The notes under the pieces were generated by a model. The model was given only the letters and a program-made list of their open reading frames with translations, had not been told where the DNA came from and did no database searches. 5,336 nucleotides of DNA from an uncultured Eubacteriales bacterium (lineage in GTDB: Bacteria > Bacillota > Clostridia > Lachnospirales > Lachnospiraceae), in the NCBI GenBank assembly GCA_900313855.1, contig OMSZ01000355.1, positions 1-5,336 on the forward strand, read 5' to 3'. The stretch's first letter is position 1. Each line of letters begins with the position of its first letter. Made by a program: the position numbers and the translations under genes. Shown in pieces: positions 1-5,336 of this stretch.

Positions 1-500
1 CAGGAGCTCTGCTTGCAATCATTCCGGAAGTAATTTTTATTGGTCTTATCTGTAAAAAGAAGGTAACCTTTAAGCAGGCCATTTCCATGGGGCTTGGTTA
101 TGTTGCAACGGAATCGAACTTTTTGATCGGCTATCAGGGGATCACAACTCTTATAAAATGTATAAGGGAGAAGAGCTTTGAGCTTAATGTGTCTGCGAAT
201 GAATTGTTTTTGTCTGATTTCGAACGCCTTATACTGTCTGTGACTGGAACAGGCTTAATTGTATTTCTGATTTATTATATGGAACAGGATATGACATTTA
301 AGGGTATTTTGATAAAGGTCTTGTGTCAGGCTGTTGTGGCATTTCTGCCGGGCTTTTTGATCGCATTTACTACAGATGATCTTCTCGAGATATTTGATCG
401 CAGCATTGCGCTTATAATGATCTATCTGTTGTTGTCGGCAACGGCGATATGTGCCTGGGCGTTTCTTGATAGTGTGAAATGGAAGATGTATGAGAAATGA
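1..500 (+). CDS. C-terminal part of a polytopic membrane protein, possibly a divergent YhfC-like intramembrane protease relative (5' end outside window)
   Basis: The reading frame is open from the window edge (first full codon at 3) to TGA at 498-500, giving 165 visible residues, so the true start lies upstream; the ATG at 87 is internal. Hydrophobic segments suggest about four to five membrane spans: visible residues 2-17, roughly 25-49, then three clear helices beginning near LILSVTGTG, ILIKVLCQA and SIALIMIYL. The order of motifs (GLGYVATES, then a loop, then FERLILS, then two more helices) resembles the second half of YhfC-family glutamic-type intramembrane proteases, where a GLGHGGIEAI-like helix is followed by an ER-containing helix. 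The glutamate is kept here, but the positions where I expect histidines carry other residues. This alignment is from memory, so the family call is tentative; 'integral membrane protein' is secure. No terminator is visible after the stop. Confidence 0.85.
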   Translation, partial: GALLAIIPEVIFIGLICKKKVTFKQAISMGLGYVATESNFLIGYQGITTLIKCIREKSFELNVSANELFLSDFERLILSVTGTGLIVFLIYYMEQDMTFKGILIKVLCQAVVAFLPGFLIAFTTDDLLEIFDRSIALIMIYLLLSATAICAWAFLDSVKWKMYEK

Positions 501-580
501 AGGACTTTCGCTGCATATGAATATTATGATGTTTTGTACATAAATACAGTTTCAAAAAAGATTAAAGCTCTGCATGCATA

Positions 581-586
581 AGGAGG
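581..586 (+). promoter_or_regulatory. Ribosome binding site that fixes the start at 592
   Basis: AGGAGG is a perfect Shine-Dalgarno core, 5 nt before ATG 592. The upstream in-frame ATG at 574 would place this site inside the coding region, and nothing similar precedes 574. An 8-bp palindrome (TGCATGCA, 571-578) lies just upstream and is probably incidental. Confidence 0.85.
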
Positions 587-591
587 TTATT

Positions 592-2322
592 ATGGATAAA
601 GATAAGAAAGATAAGGTTCGTATTTCCAAAAGTAAAAAAAAAACAAAAAGTATAGTGGCTGCATTGACAATTTCAGCCATCTGGCTTTCAATTAATTATT
701 ATATTTATTATCCTGTGTTTAATATTCAGAGTACGACATTCTGGGAGTGGTTGATGTTCCATTCAGTTATCGTTACTCTTATTTTTATATTCTGCGGAAT
801 TGTCGGAAGAAGGGAAAAGGGCGAGGGACCATTTAGGGCTATTAAGAGAAATGGCGAGTATTTTGTTAAAGGACGGGGAAAGCTTCAGATATTAACACTT
901 TTTCTTGTGCCGATATTCTGTTTTCTTGTTATCGTATTCGGTAATCTTGCGGGTGCTCCTATATTTAACGCGCGCAGATACGCAAGTCTCTTAAAGGTTG
1001 ATACAAGGGATTTTGTTGAGGATATTCCTCAGTCTGAAAATGTTGATAATATTGCGCTTATGGATACAAGAAGTGCAAGGATATTTGGTGACAGAAAGAT
1101 AGGCTCCCTATCGGATGTTGTAAGCCAGTTTGAGGTCGAGAGTGATTATACCCAGATCAATATCGATAATAAGCCGATGAAGGTTGCAAATCTGAAATAT
1201 GCAGATTTCTTCAAATATCTGAGTAATAAGGATGCCGGAATTCCCGGCTATGTGATGGTTAATCCTGTGGATTCGACGTCAAGATACGTTAAGCTTGAAA
1301 AGGGCATGAAGTATGTACCGTCGGGGTATTTTAACGATAATATCTATCGTCATGTTCAGATGGGCAATCCAACCAAGATTATTGACGGGTGTTATTTCGA
1401 GGTTATGGATGATGGAACTCCGTGTTATATCTGTCCGGTGCTGCATGCAAGAGTCGGACTGTTCAATGGTATGGATGTAAAGGGAGCGGTTATCTGTGAT
1501 CCGGTGACGGGTGATATGCAGTATTATGATGTGGCTGATATTCCGACATGGGTGGACAGAGTTTATGACGGAGAACTTTTGGAGACCAAATATAACTGGT
1601 TCGGTTATTACAAGAACGGATTCATTAACAGTATCGTCGGACAAAAAGGCTGTGTTCATACGACAGATGATTACGGCTATAAGACCATTGAGGATGATGT
1701 CTGGATCTATACAGGTGTCACATCGGTTACAGGCGATGCGTCTAATATCGGTTTTGTTATGATCAATCAGAGAACCTCTGAGGCAAGATATTACGCTATA
1801 TCAGGCGCTGAGGAGTATTCAGCTATGGCTTCCGCAGAGGGAGAGGTACAGGAGAAGAAATATACAGCTTCCTTCCCGAGTCTTATAAATGTTGACGGCA
1901 ACCCGACTTATATCATGGTCATGGTTGATAACGGCGGCCTTGTGAAAATGTATGCGATGGTAAATGTTGAGCAGTACAATCTTGTCGCAACTGGAGAGTC
2001 GCAGAAAGAAGTATTTGCAAAATACAGAAAGCTGTTAAAGAGTGAGGGTGTTGGCAGTAAGCCGGCGGCAAAGAGCTCAGATACGGATGAGGAGGATAAT
2101 ATTTACGAGGTAACATTTATCGTAAAAGAGATAAGGTATGTAACAACAGGCGGCGAGACAACCGTATATATCAAGGACGATAAGGGTAATGTCTACAAAT
2201 CGCAATTTGCTGATGATGAGAATATTATCTTCATATCAGAGGGTGACAAGGTAAAAATGACCTGCCAAAAGATAGAGGATAGTGAGATAAAGCAGATAAT
2301 CGAGGTTACAAATGAGTACTGA
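592..2322 (+). CDS. Unrecognised membrane-anchored protein with a large extracytoplasmic region containing internal repeats
   Basis: The protein has 576 residues counting from ATG 592. I prefer that start to the in-frame ATG at 574 because AGGAGG at 581-586 lies 5 nt before 592 and inside the longer version. The N-terminus is strongly basic (residues 1-20). Predicted helices lie at about 20-43, 52-72 and 98-118. A basic loop (73-97) between helices 2 and 3 is probably cytoplasmic, so by the positive-inside rule residues from about 120 to the end are outside. That region contains three ungapped 17-residue repeats (219-235, 298-314, 387-403) and a looser fourth (438-456), resembling the beta-hairpins of PepSY-like domains. 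It also has a CYIC motif at 278-281, an acidic linker (about 484-502) and a small beta-rich C-terminal domain (503-576) that could be OB-like. I do not recognise the family and assign no function. Its stop overlaps the next gene by 11 nt, which suggests coupled translation. Confidence 0.9.
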   Translation: MDKDKKDKVRISKSKKKTKSIVAALTISAIWLSINYYIYYPVFNIQSTTFWEWLMFHSVIVTLIFIFCGIVGRREKGEGPFRAIKRNGEYFVKGRGKLQILTLFLVPIFCFLVIVFGNLAGAPIFNARRYASLLKVDTRDFVEDIPQSENVDNIALMDTRSARIFGDRKIGSLSDVVSQFEVESDYTQINIDNKPMKVANLKYADFFKYLSNKDAGIPGYVMVNPVDSTSRYVKLEKGMKYVPSGYFNDNIYRHVQMGNPTKIIDGCYFEVMDDGTPCYICPVLHARVGLFNGMDVKGAVICDPVTGDMQYYDVADIPTWVDRVYDGELLETKYNWFGYYKNGFINSIVGQKGCVHTTDDYGYKTIEDDVWIYTGVTSVTGDASNIGFVMINQRTSEARYYAISGAEEYSAMASAEGEVQEKKYTASFPSLINVDGNPTYIMVMVDNGGLVKMYAMVNVEQYNLVATGESQKEVFAKYRKLLKSEGVGSKPAAKSSDTDEEDNIYEVTFIVKEIRYVTTGGETTVYIKDDKGNVYKSQFADDENIIFISEGDKVKMTCQKIEDSEIKQIIEVTNEY

Positions 2323-2896
2323 AATTAACGGAAAAGAGAAAAAACAGAAAAGTATATATTTTACAAGACATGGAGAGACCTTTTGGAATGTTGAGAACAA
2401 GATCTGTGGCGCAACGGATATCGGTCTTACAGATAAAGGTCATGCGCAGGCAGAGGAGCTTGGAAGGTTTATTAAGAATAAGCTTGAGACAGGGGAGCTT
2501 GTTATTGATGAGATAATTGCGTCTCCTTTATCAAGAGCCTACGATACAGCGAAGCATATAGCGGATATGACAGGACTTCCGCTTAGAACTGATGATAGGC
2601 TTAGAGAGCAGAATTTCGGTAAGTACGAGGGAACTCCGCGCAATGGAGAAGTATTTAAGCTTGATAAACGGAATTTCGTGCATTCCTATGATGGCGGAGA
2701 GTCCATGCTTAGGTTGGCACAGCGTATTTACAATCTTTTGGATGAATTGTCGGAGGATGATAAGATATATCTTTTGGTTGCGCATAACGGGATTGTCAGA
2801 AGTGTTAATTCGTATTTTTACGACATGTCAAATGAGGATTACGGCAATTATGGCATAAAGAACTGTGAGCTGAAGGAGTATGTGTATGGTTTGTGA
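2312..2896 (+). CDS. Histidine phosphatase family protein (phosphoglycerate mutase-like superfamily)
   Basis: The protein has 194 residues, typical for a single-domain branch-1 histidine phosphatase. The signature RHGE is at residues 19-22, with H20 the expected phosphorylated histidine. Other active-site elements are in order: SPLSR (71-75) with the second phosphate-binding arginine, LREQNFGKYEG (97-107) with the likely acid E99, a GGES turn (128-131), and AHNG (157-160) with the second histidine H158. These enzymes remove phosphate from small metabolites or proteins; CobC-type ribazole phosphatases and broad sugar phosphatases share these motifs, so the substrate cannot be named. There is no signal peptide, so it is probably cytoplasmic. 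GAGG at 2302-2305, 6 nt before the ATG, supports the start. The gene overlaps its upstream neighbour by 11 nt and the downstream one by 11 nt, implying one transcript. Confidence 0.93.
   Translation: MSTEINGKEKKQKSIYFTRHGETFWNVENKICGATDIGLTDKGHAQAEELGRFIKNKLETGELVIDEIIASPLSRAYDTAKHIADMTGLPLRTDDRLREQNFGKYEGTPRNGEVFKLDKRNFVHSYDGGESMLRLAQRIYNLLDELSEDDKIYLLVAHNGIVRSVNSYFYDMSNEDYGNYGIKNCELKEYVYGL
2873..2878 (+). promoter_or_regulatory. Ribosome binding site that favours the start at 2886 over 2880
   Basis: AAGGAG lies inside the end of the phosphatase gene. It is only 1 nt from the ATG at 2880, too close for initiation, but 7 nt from the ATG at 2886. The site therefore argues for the later start, which drops two residues (MC) from the radical SAM protein. 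Confidence 0.75.
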
Positions 2897-3746
2897 TGTG
2901 TGCTTTAAGCATTGTAAGCTTGACGACAAGCAGACCGGTGTTTGCTTTGCCAGGGCAGGGGCTTATGATGGATCAGGTGATGCAGGTACGGTACCGGTAA
3001 ATTATGGACATGTTACATCTATTGCGCTTGATCCGATAGAGAAGAAACCCTTGTATCATTTTCATCCGGGAAGCAATATATTGTCTGTGGGAAGCTATGG
3101 CTGTAATCTGAAATGTCCGTTCTGTCAGAATGTAAGCATATCCCTTGCAGATAATTATACAATAAGGCTTCCTGAATATGAATATGTTTCACCACAAAAG
3201 CTTTGTGAACTGGCAAAAGAATATATTAAGTACGGTAATATAGGAGCAGCCTTTACTTATAATGAACCGTTAGTGTGCTTTGAGTATGTAAGGGATACCT
3301 CGCGTCTTTTAAAGGAGGAGGGACTTTGCTCGGTTGTTGTGACAAATGGCAGCGTAATGCCGTGGGTTATTGACGAGGCGGGACCATTTATTGACGCTAT
3401 GAATATTGACTTAAAGAGCTTTTCATCAGCATATTATAAAGACGTCTTAAAGGGTGATCTTGACACAACTATGGAATGTATAAAGGCAGCGCTTTCCTAT
3501 TGTCATGTTGAGCTTACAACGTTAATAATTCCTGATGAGAATGATTCGATTGAGGAGATGGAGGAAATCACTGCATGGATTGCAGGTCTTGAACGTGAGT
3601 ATGCGAAGAATATTCCATTTCATATAAGCCGATTTTTCCCAAGAAGCAGCTATGCCGACAGGAAACCGACAGATCTTAAAGTTATGCAAAAGCTTTATGA
3701 AACTGCCTGCAAAAGACTTAAATATGTTTATCTTGGGAATTGTTGA
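2886..3746 (+). CDS. amrS: AmmeMemoRadiSam-system radical SAM enzyme (AmrS family), short C-terminus
   Basis: The protein has 286 residues from ATG 2886; an alternative ATG at 2880 would add two. The N-terminus has a cysteine cluster (C3, C6, C10, C20) typical of AmrS and related pyruvate formate-lyase-activating-like proteins. Next come the family motif DPIEKKPLYHFHPG (49-62) and the radical SAM CxxxCxxC site (C73, C77, C80 in GCNLKCPFCQN), which binds the 4Fe-4S cluster that cleaves S-adenosylmethionine. Further family motifs are TYNEP (124-128), VTNG (152-155), NIDLKSF (173-179), TTLIIPDEND (211-220) and HISRFFP (246-252). The protein stops right after YVYLGNC. Longer AmrS proteins continue from this point into a cysteine-containing tail, so this is a short form. 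The biochemical role of AmrS is not settled. Its usual partners, Memo-like and AMMECR1-like proteins, are not in the window. The start overlaps the phosphatase gene by 11 nt. Confidence 0.9.
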   Translation: MVCDVCFKHCKLDDKQTGVCFARAGAYDGSGDAGTVPVNYGHVTSIALDPIEKKPLYHFHPGSNILSVGSYGCNLKCPFCQNVSISLADNYTIRLPEYEYVSPQKLCELAKEYIKYGNIGAAFTYNEPLVCFEYVRDTSRLLKEEGLCSVVVTNGSVMPWVIDEAGPFIDAMNIDLKSFSSAYYKDVLKGDLDTTMECIKAALSYCHVELTTLIIPDENDSIEEMEEITAWIAGLEREYAKNIPFHISRFFPRSSYADRKPTDLKVMQKLYETACKRLKYVYLGNC

Positions 3747-3814
3747 ATTGTGACAGATAGATAATATGTAAATGTGTTTTTTATATAGTAATTAAAACTC
3801 TTAAAAAATATATA

Positions 3815-3843
3815 TCGACTATAAAGAGTAGCTGATTTACACT
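3815..3843 (+). promoter_or_regulatory. Weak candidate sigma-A promoter (upstream option) for the pantothenate operon
   Basis: TCGACT (3815-3820) and TACACT (3838-3843) are separated by 17 nt, each matching 4 of 6 consensus positions. Transcription from here would begin near 3850 and include the whole bulged-A hairpin. In such AT-rich DNA matches of this quality occur by chance, so this is only a candidate. Confidence 0.25.
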
Positions 3844-3865
3844 TAGATTGTTCATAAAAAAGAAC

Positions 3866-3894
3866 TTGCTTTAACAGTAAATAAATGGTACATT
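3866..3894 (+). promoter_or_regulatory. Candidate sigma-A promoter (downstream option) for the pantothenate operon
   Basis: TTGCTT (3866-3871) and TACATT (3889-3894) have an ideal 17-nt spacer; they match 3 and 4 of 6 consensus positions. The predicted transcript start, about 3900-3902, would fall at the base of the bulged-A hairpin and remove two or three of its outer pairs. That conflict slightly favours the upstream option or a start a few bases earlier. Confidence 0.3.
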
Positions 3895-3897
3895 ACA

Positions 3898-3933
3898 GTC
3901 GAGCGGTATTCTTAATAGAGAAACTGCATCGAT
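3898..3933 (+). promoter_or_regulatory. Leader hairpin with two bulged adenosines, resembling the pan RNA motif
   Basis: From the base, TCGA (3899-3902) pairs with TCGA (3929-3932), GCGGT (3903-3907) with ACTGC (3923-3927, one G-U pair), and TTCT (3909-3912) with AGAA (3919-3922); the 6-nt loop is TAATAG. A3908 bulges on the 5' side and A3928 on the 3' side, flanking the central 5-bp helix. An outer G3898-T3933 wobble can be added. The known pan motif is a stem-loop with two highly conserved bulged adenosines found in 5' leaders of panB/panC/panD operons of Bacillota and other phyla. Structure and position both fit: the hairpin is about 85 nt before the first gene of a pantothenate operon. 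I see only one copy, whereas tandem copies are common. The call rests on manual folding and memory of the motif. Confidence 0.7.
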
Positions 3934-3935
3934 GA

Positions 3936-3951
3936 TAAGTGTTGTCACTTA
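3936..3951 (+). promoter_or_regulatory. Second small leader hairpin; its 3' arm could also pair with the panG ribosome-site region
   Basis: TAAGTG (3936-3941) and CACTTA (3946-3951) form a perfect 6-bp stem with a TTGT loop. The overlapping sequence TCACTT (3945-3950) is also complementary to AAGTGA (4003-4008), which runs into the panG Shine-Dalgarno sequence GAGGTGA (4007-4013). The two pairings exclude each other. The complementarity is directly visible; a regulatory role is inference. Confidence 0.35.
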
Positions 3952-4017
3952 CAGTTACACAACGAATTACTTACACACATTTCTTGTGTTATCGTTTTTG
4001 TAAAGTGAGGTGATAGC

Positions 4018-4929
4018 ATGAAAGTAGGTTTTATAGGTGCCGGTAAAGCAGGCTGTAGTCTTGGGAAATATCTTTCAAATAGCTATGGCAGGAACTTAAA
4101 AAGTAATGAAACTGATCGGGACATTAAGCCCGCAAACAGGAGTAATGAAGATCTGACAATTACCGGTTATTACAGTTTAATTGAAGAAGAAGCCGAGTGG
4201 GCGGCAGCATTTACTAAGTCGCAGATGTTTAACACTGCAAACGATGTGATCGCAGCCAATGATTCCATAATCATATCGACTCCCGATGGAGCGATAAGGA
4301 AAGTGTGGGACAGCCTTGACAAAGAATTGATTAAGGGCAGGATTATCTGTCATTTGAGTGGCTCCTTATCATCTGATGTATTTTCAGGAATCGAAGAATC
4401 CGGTGGTTATCCGATATCGATTCATCCATTGTTCGCGTTCAGCGACAAAGAATCCGCGTATAAACAACTTGATAATGTATGCTTTACGTTAGAGGGACAC
4501 CCGTATGCAGTTTCCGCGTGGAAAGAGATATTGCAATCCTGTGGTAACGAAGTGGTGACTATCGACAAGGAAAAGAAACCTCTTTATCATGCGGCAGCAA
4601 GCGTTTTAAGCAATCATGTGGTCGCAATCCTTGATACGGGTTATAAGATGCTAAAAAGCTGTGGCTTTAGTGAGGAACAGGCAAGACGCTATACAGAATC
4701 GCTTGTCATGAAAAATGTCGAACATGTCATTAAAGATGGTACGGTTGCAGCGCTTACAGGGCCGATAGAAAGAAATGATATCGGAACAGTTAAAAAACAT
4801 CTTGATGTTCTTGATGACGATAAGAAGCAATTATATAAAATGTGCGGCAGAGTGTTAGTGGATATTTCAAAAGAAAAAAATGTTCACAGAGATTATACAG
4901 AACTTGCAGAAATATTCAACCGGATTTAG
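4018..4929 (+). CDS. panG: Rossmann-like/DUF2520 protein, probable PanG-type ketopantoate reductase
   Basis: The protein has 303 residues. GAGGTGA at 4007-4013 supports the ATG. The N-terminus is a Rossmann dinucleotide fold with GAGKAG at 7-12, followed by IIISTPD (84-90), HLSGSLSSD (112-120) and [10 protein letters not shown] (134-143). The C-terminal helical DUF2520-type part has [11 protein letters not shown] (190-200) and [12 protein letters not shown] (246-257). PanG, defined in Francisella tularensis with a homologue in Enterococcus faecalis, is an alternative NAD(P)H-dependent ketopantoate reductase that replaces PanE/IlvC; I believe it belongs to this family. The gene lies 26 nt upstream of panB, so reduction of ketopantoate to pantoate is the natural role. 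It is expected in the cytoplasm. A polar stretch at about 22-46, between the first and second Rossmann strands, looks like an insertion compared with relatives. Another NAD(P)-dependent reductase role cannot be excluded from sequence alone. Confidence 0.88.
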   Translation: MKVGFIGAGKAGCSLGKYLSNSYGRNLKSNETDRDIKPANRSNEDLTITGYYSLIEEEAEWAAAFTKSQMFNTANDVIAANDSIIISTPDGAIRKVWDSLDKELIKGRIICHLSGSLSSDVFSGIEESGGYPISIHPLFAFSDKESAYKQLDNVCFTLEGHPYAVSAWKEILQSCGNEVVTIDKEKKPLYHAAASVLSNHVVAILDTGYKMLKSCGFSEEQARRYTESLVMKNVEHVIKDGTVAALTGPIERNDIGTVKKHLDVLDDDKKQLYKMCGRVLVDISKEKNVHRDYTELAEIFNRI

Positions 4930-4955
4930 ATCAAGATGATAGGAGGTACACATAT

Positions 4956-5336
4956 ATGAAGAATACAGTTTTAACATTTAGGCAGGCAAAGGAAAAAGGC
5001 GAGAAGCTTACGATGCTTACAGCATATGATTATTCTACGGCTAAGCTTATTGATGAGGCGGGGATCAATTCAATCCTTATCGGAGATTCTCTTGGTAATG
5101 TGATCCTTGGATATGAAGATACTATCTCCGTAACGATGGAGGATATGATACATCACAGCGCGGCTGTAGCACGTGGAGCAAAGAATGCGCTTGTAATCTG
5201 TGATATGCCTTTTATGAGCTATCAGACAAATGTGTATGATGCGGTAGTCAATGCAGGACGTCTTATGAAGGAAGGTCGTGCAGGGGCCGTTAAGCTTGAG
5301 GGTGGCGAGGAGATTATCGAGCAGGTTCGCGCAATA
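4956..5336 (+). CDS. panB: 3-methyl-2-oxobutanoate hydroxymethyltransferase (ketopantoate hydroxymethyltransferase), 5' part
   Basis: This is the N-terminal 127 residues of a protein usually about 260-280 residues long; the frame runs open off the window end. PanB transfers a hydroxymethyl group from 5,10-methylenetetrahydrofolate to 2-oxoisovalerate, making ketopantoate, the first committed step to pantothenate and coenzyme A. Family motifs are [11 protein letters not shown] (21-31), IGDSLGN (42-48), [13 protein letters not shown] (59-71), CDMPFMSY (82-89) and VKLEGGEE (112-119). Expected Mg-binding residues D44, D83 and E115 (equivalent to E. coli D45, D84 and E114) and K113 are present. 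AGGAGG at 4941-4946 lies 9 nt before the ATG and confirms the start. It follows the panG-like gene by 26 nt without a terminator, so the two are probably co-transcribed. Confidence 0.97.
   Translation, partial: MKNTVLTFRQAKEKGEKLTMLTAYDYSTAKLIDEAGINSILIGDSLGNVILGYEDTISVTMEDMIHHSAAVARGAKNALVICDMPFMSYQTNVYDAVVNAGRLMKEGRAGAVKLEGGEEIIEQVRAI

Noticed and set aside
501..580. Promoter between the first two genes (TATGAT at 525-530)
   Set aside because: The -10-like box matches 5 of 6 positions, but there is no acceptable -35 box at 16-18 nt and no extended -10, so I do not call it.
574..591. Upstream in-frame ATG at 574 as start of the large membrane protein
   Set aside because: The perfect AGGAGG at 581-586 would lie inside the gene, and no ribosome site precedes 574.
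1279..1659. Antisense and alternate-frame open frames inside the large genes (1279-1659, 1919-2116, 2531-2785 and 3019-3216 on -, 1511-1762 and 2592-2858 on +)
   Set aside because: They lie entirely within well-supported coding genes, show no family motifs and have no good ribosome sites; they are frame shadows.
3797..3829. Terminator after amrS (ACTCTT / AAGAGT inverted repeat)
   Set aside because: The stem is only 6 bp with a 21-nt loop and no following T-run. The T-run near 3776-3782 has no GC-rich stem before it.
3880..3910. T-box-like sequence in the panG leader (ATGGTAC ... GAGCGG)
   Set aside because: It lacks the conserved T-box GGGTGGTACCGCG-like antiterminator sequence, and pantothenate operons are not typical T-box targets.
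3927..3934. CATCGATG palindrome as an operator
   Set aside because: It is short and is explained as part of the 3' arm of the bulged-A hairpin.

Overview
The window looks like chromosomal DNA of a low-GC Bacillota, most likely a Clostridia member of the Lachnospiraceae type. The grounds are AT-rich intergenic DNA, strong AGGAGG-type ribosome sites, frequent AGA and ATA codons, tightly overlapping same-strand genes, and protein families common in that group. The exact genus cannot be read from the sequence. All genes are on the + strand. I see no rRNA, tRNA, CRISPR array, insertion sequence or attachment site.

Layout: (1) 1-500 is the 3' end of a polytopic membrane protein that may be a divergent YhfC-like intramembrane-protease relative. 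(2) 592-3746 is a tight three-gene set whose two overlaps are both 11 nt. It contains an unrecognised membrane-anchored protein with a large extracytoplasmic part, a histidine (phosphoglycerate-mutase superfamily) phosphatase, and an AmrS-type radical SAM enzyme. (3) 3747-4017 is a 271-nt AT-rich intergenic region. It carries candidate promoters and a structured leader, including a hairpin with two bulged adenosines that resembles the known 'pan' RNA motif. (4) 4018 to the end is the start of a pantothenate (vitamin B5) operon: a Rossmann/DUF2520 protein of the PanG (non-canonical ketopantoate reductase) type, then panB, which is cut by the window edge.

How the parts fit: PanB converts 2-oxoisovalerate to ketopantoate and PanG would reduce that to pantoate, so the operon head encodes two consecutive steps. 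PanC and probably PanD are expected just downstream. The bulged-A hairpin and a second small hairpin that could compete with pairing over the panG ribosome site suggest the operon is controlled through its 5' leader RNA. The three-gene set upstream has no clear link to pantothenate, and the role of its first gene is unknown.
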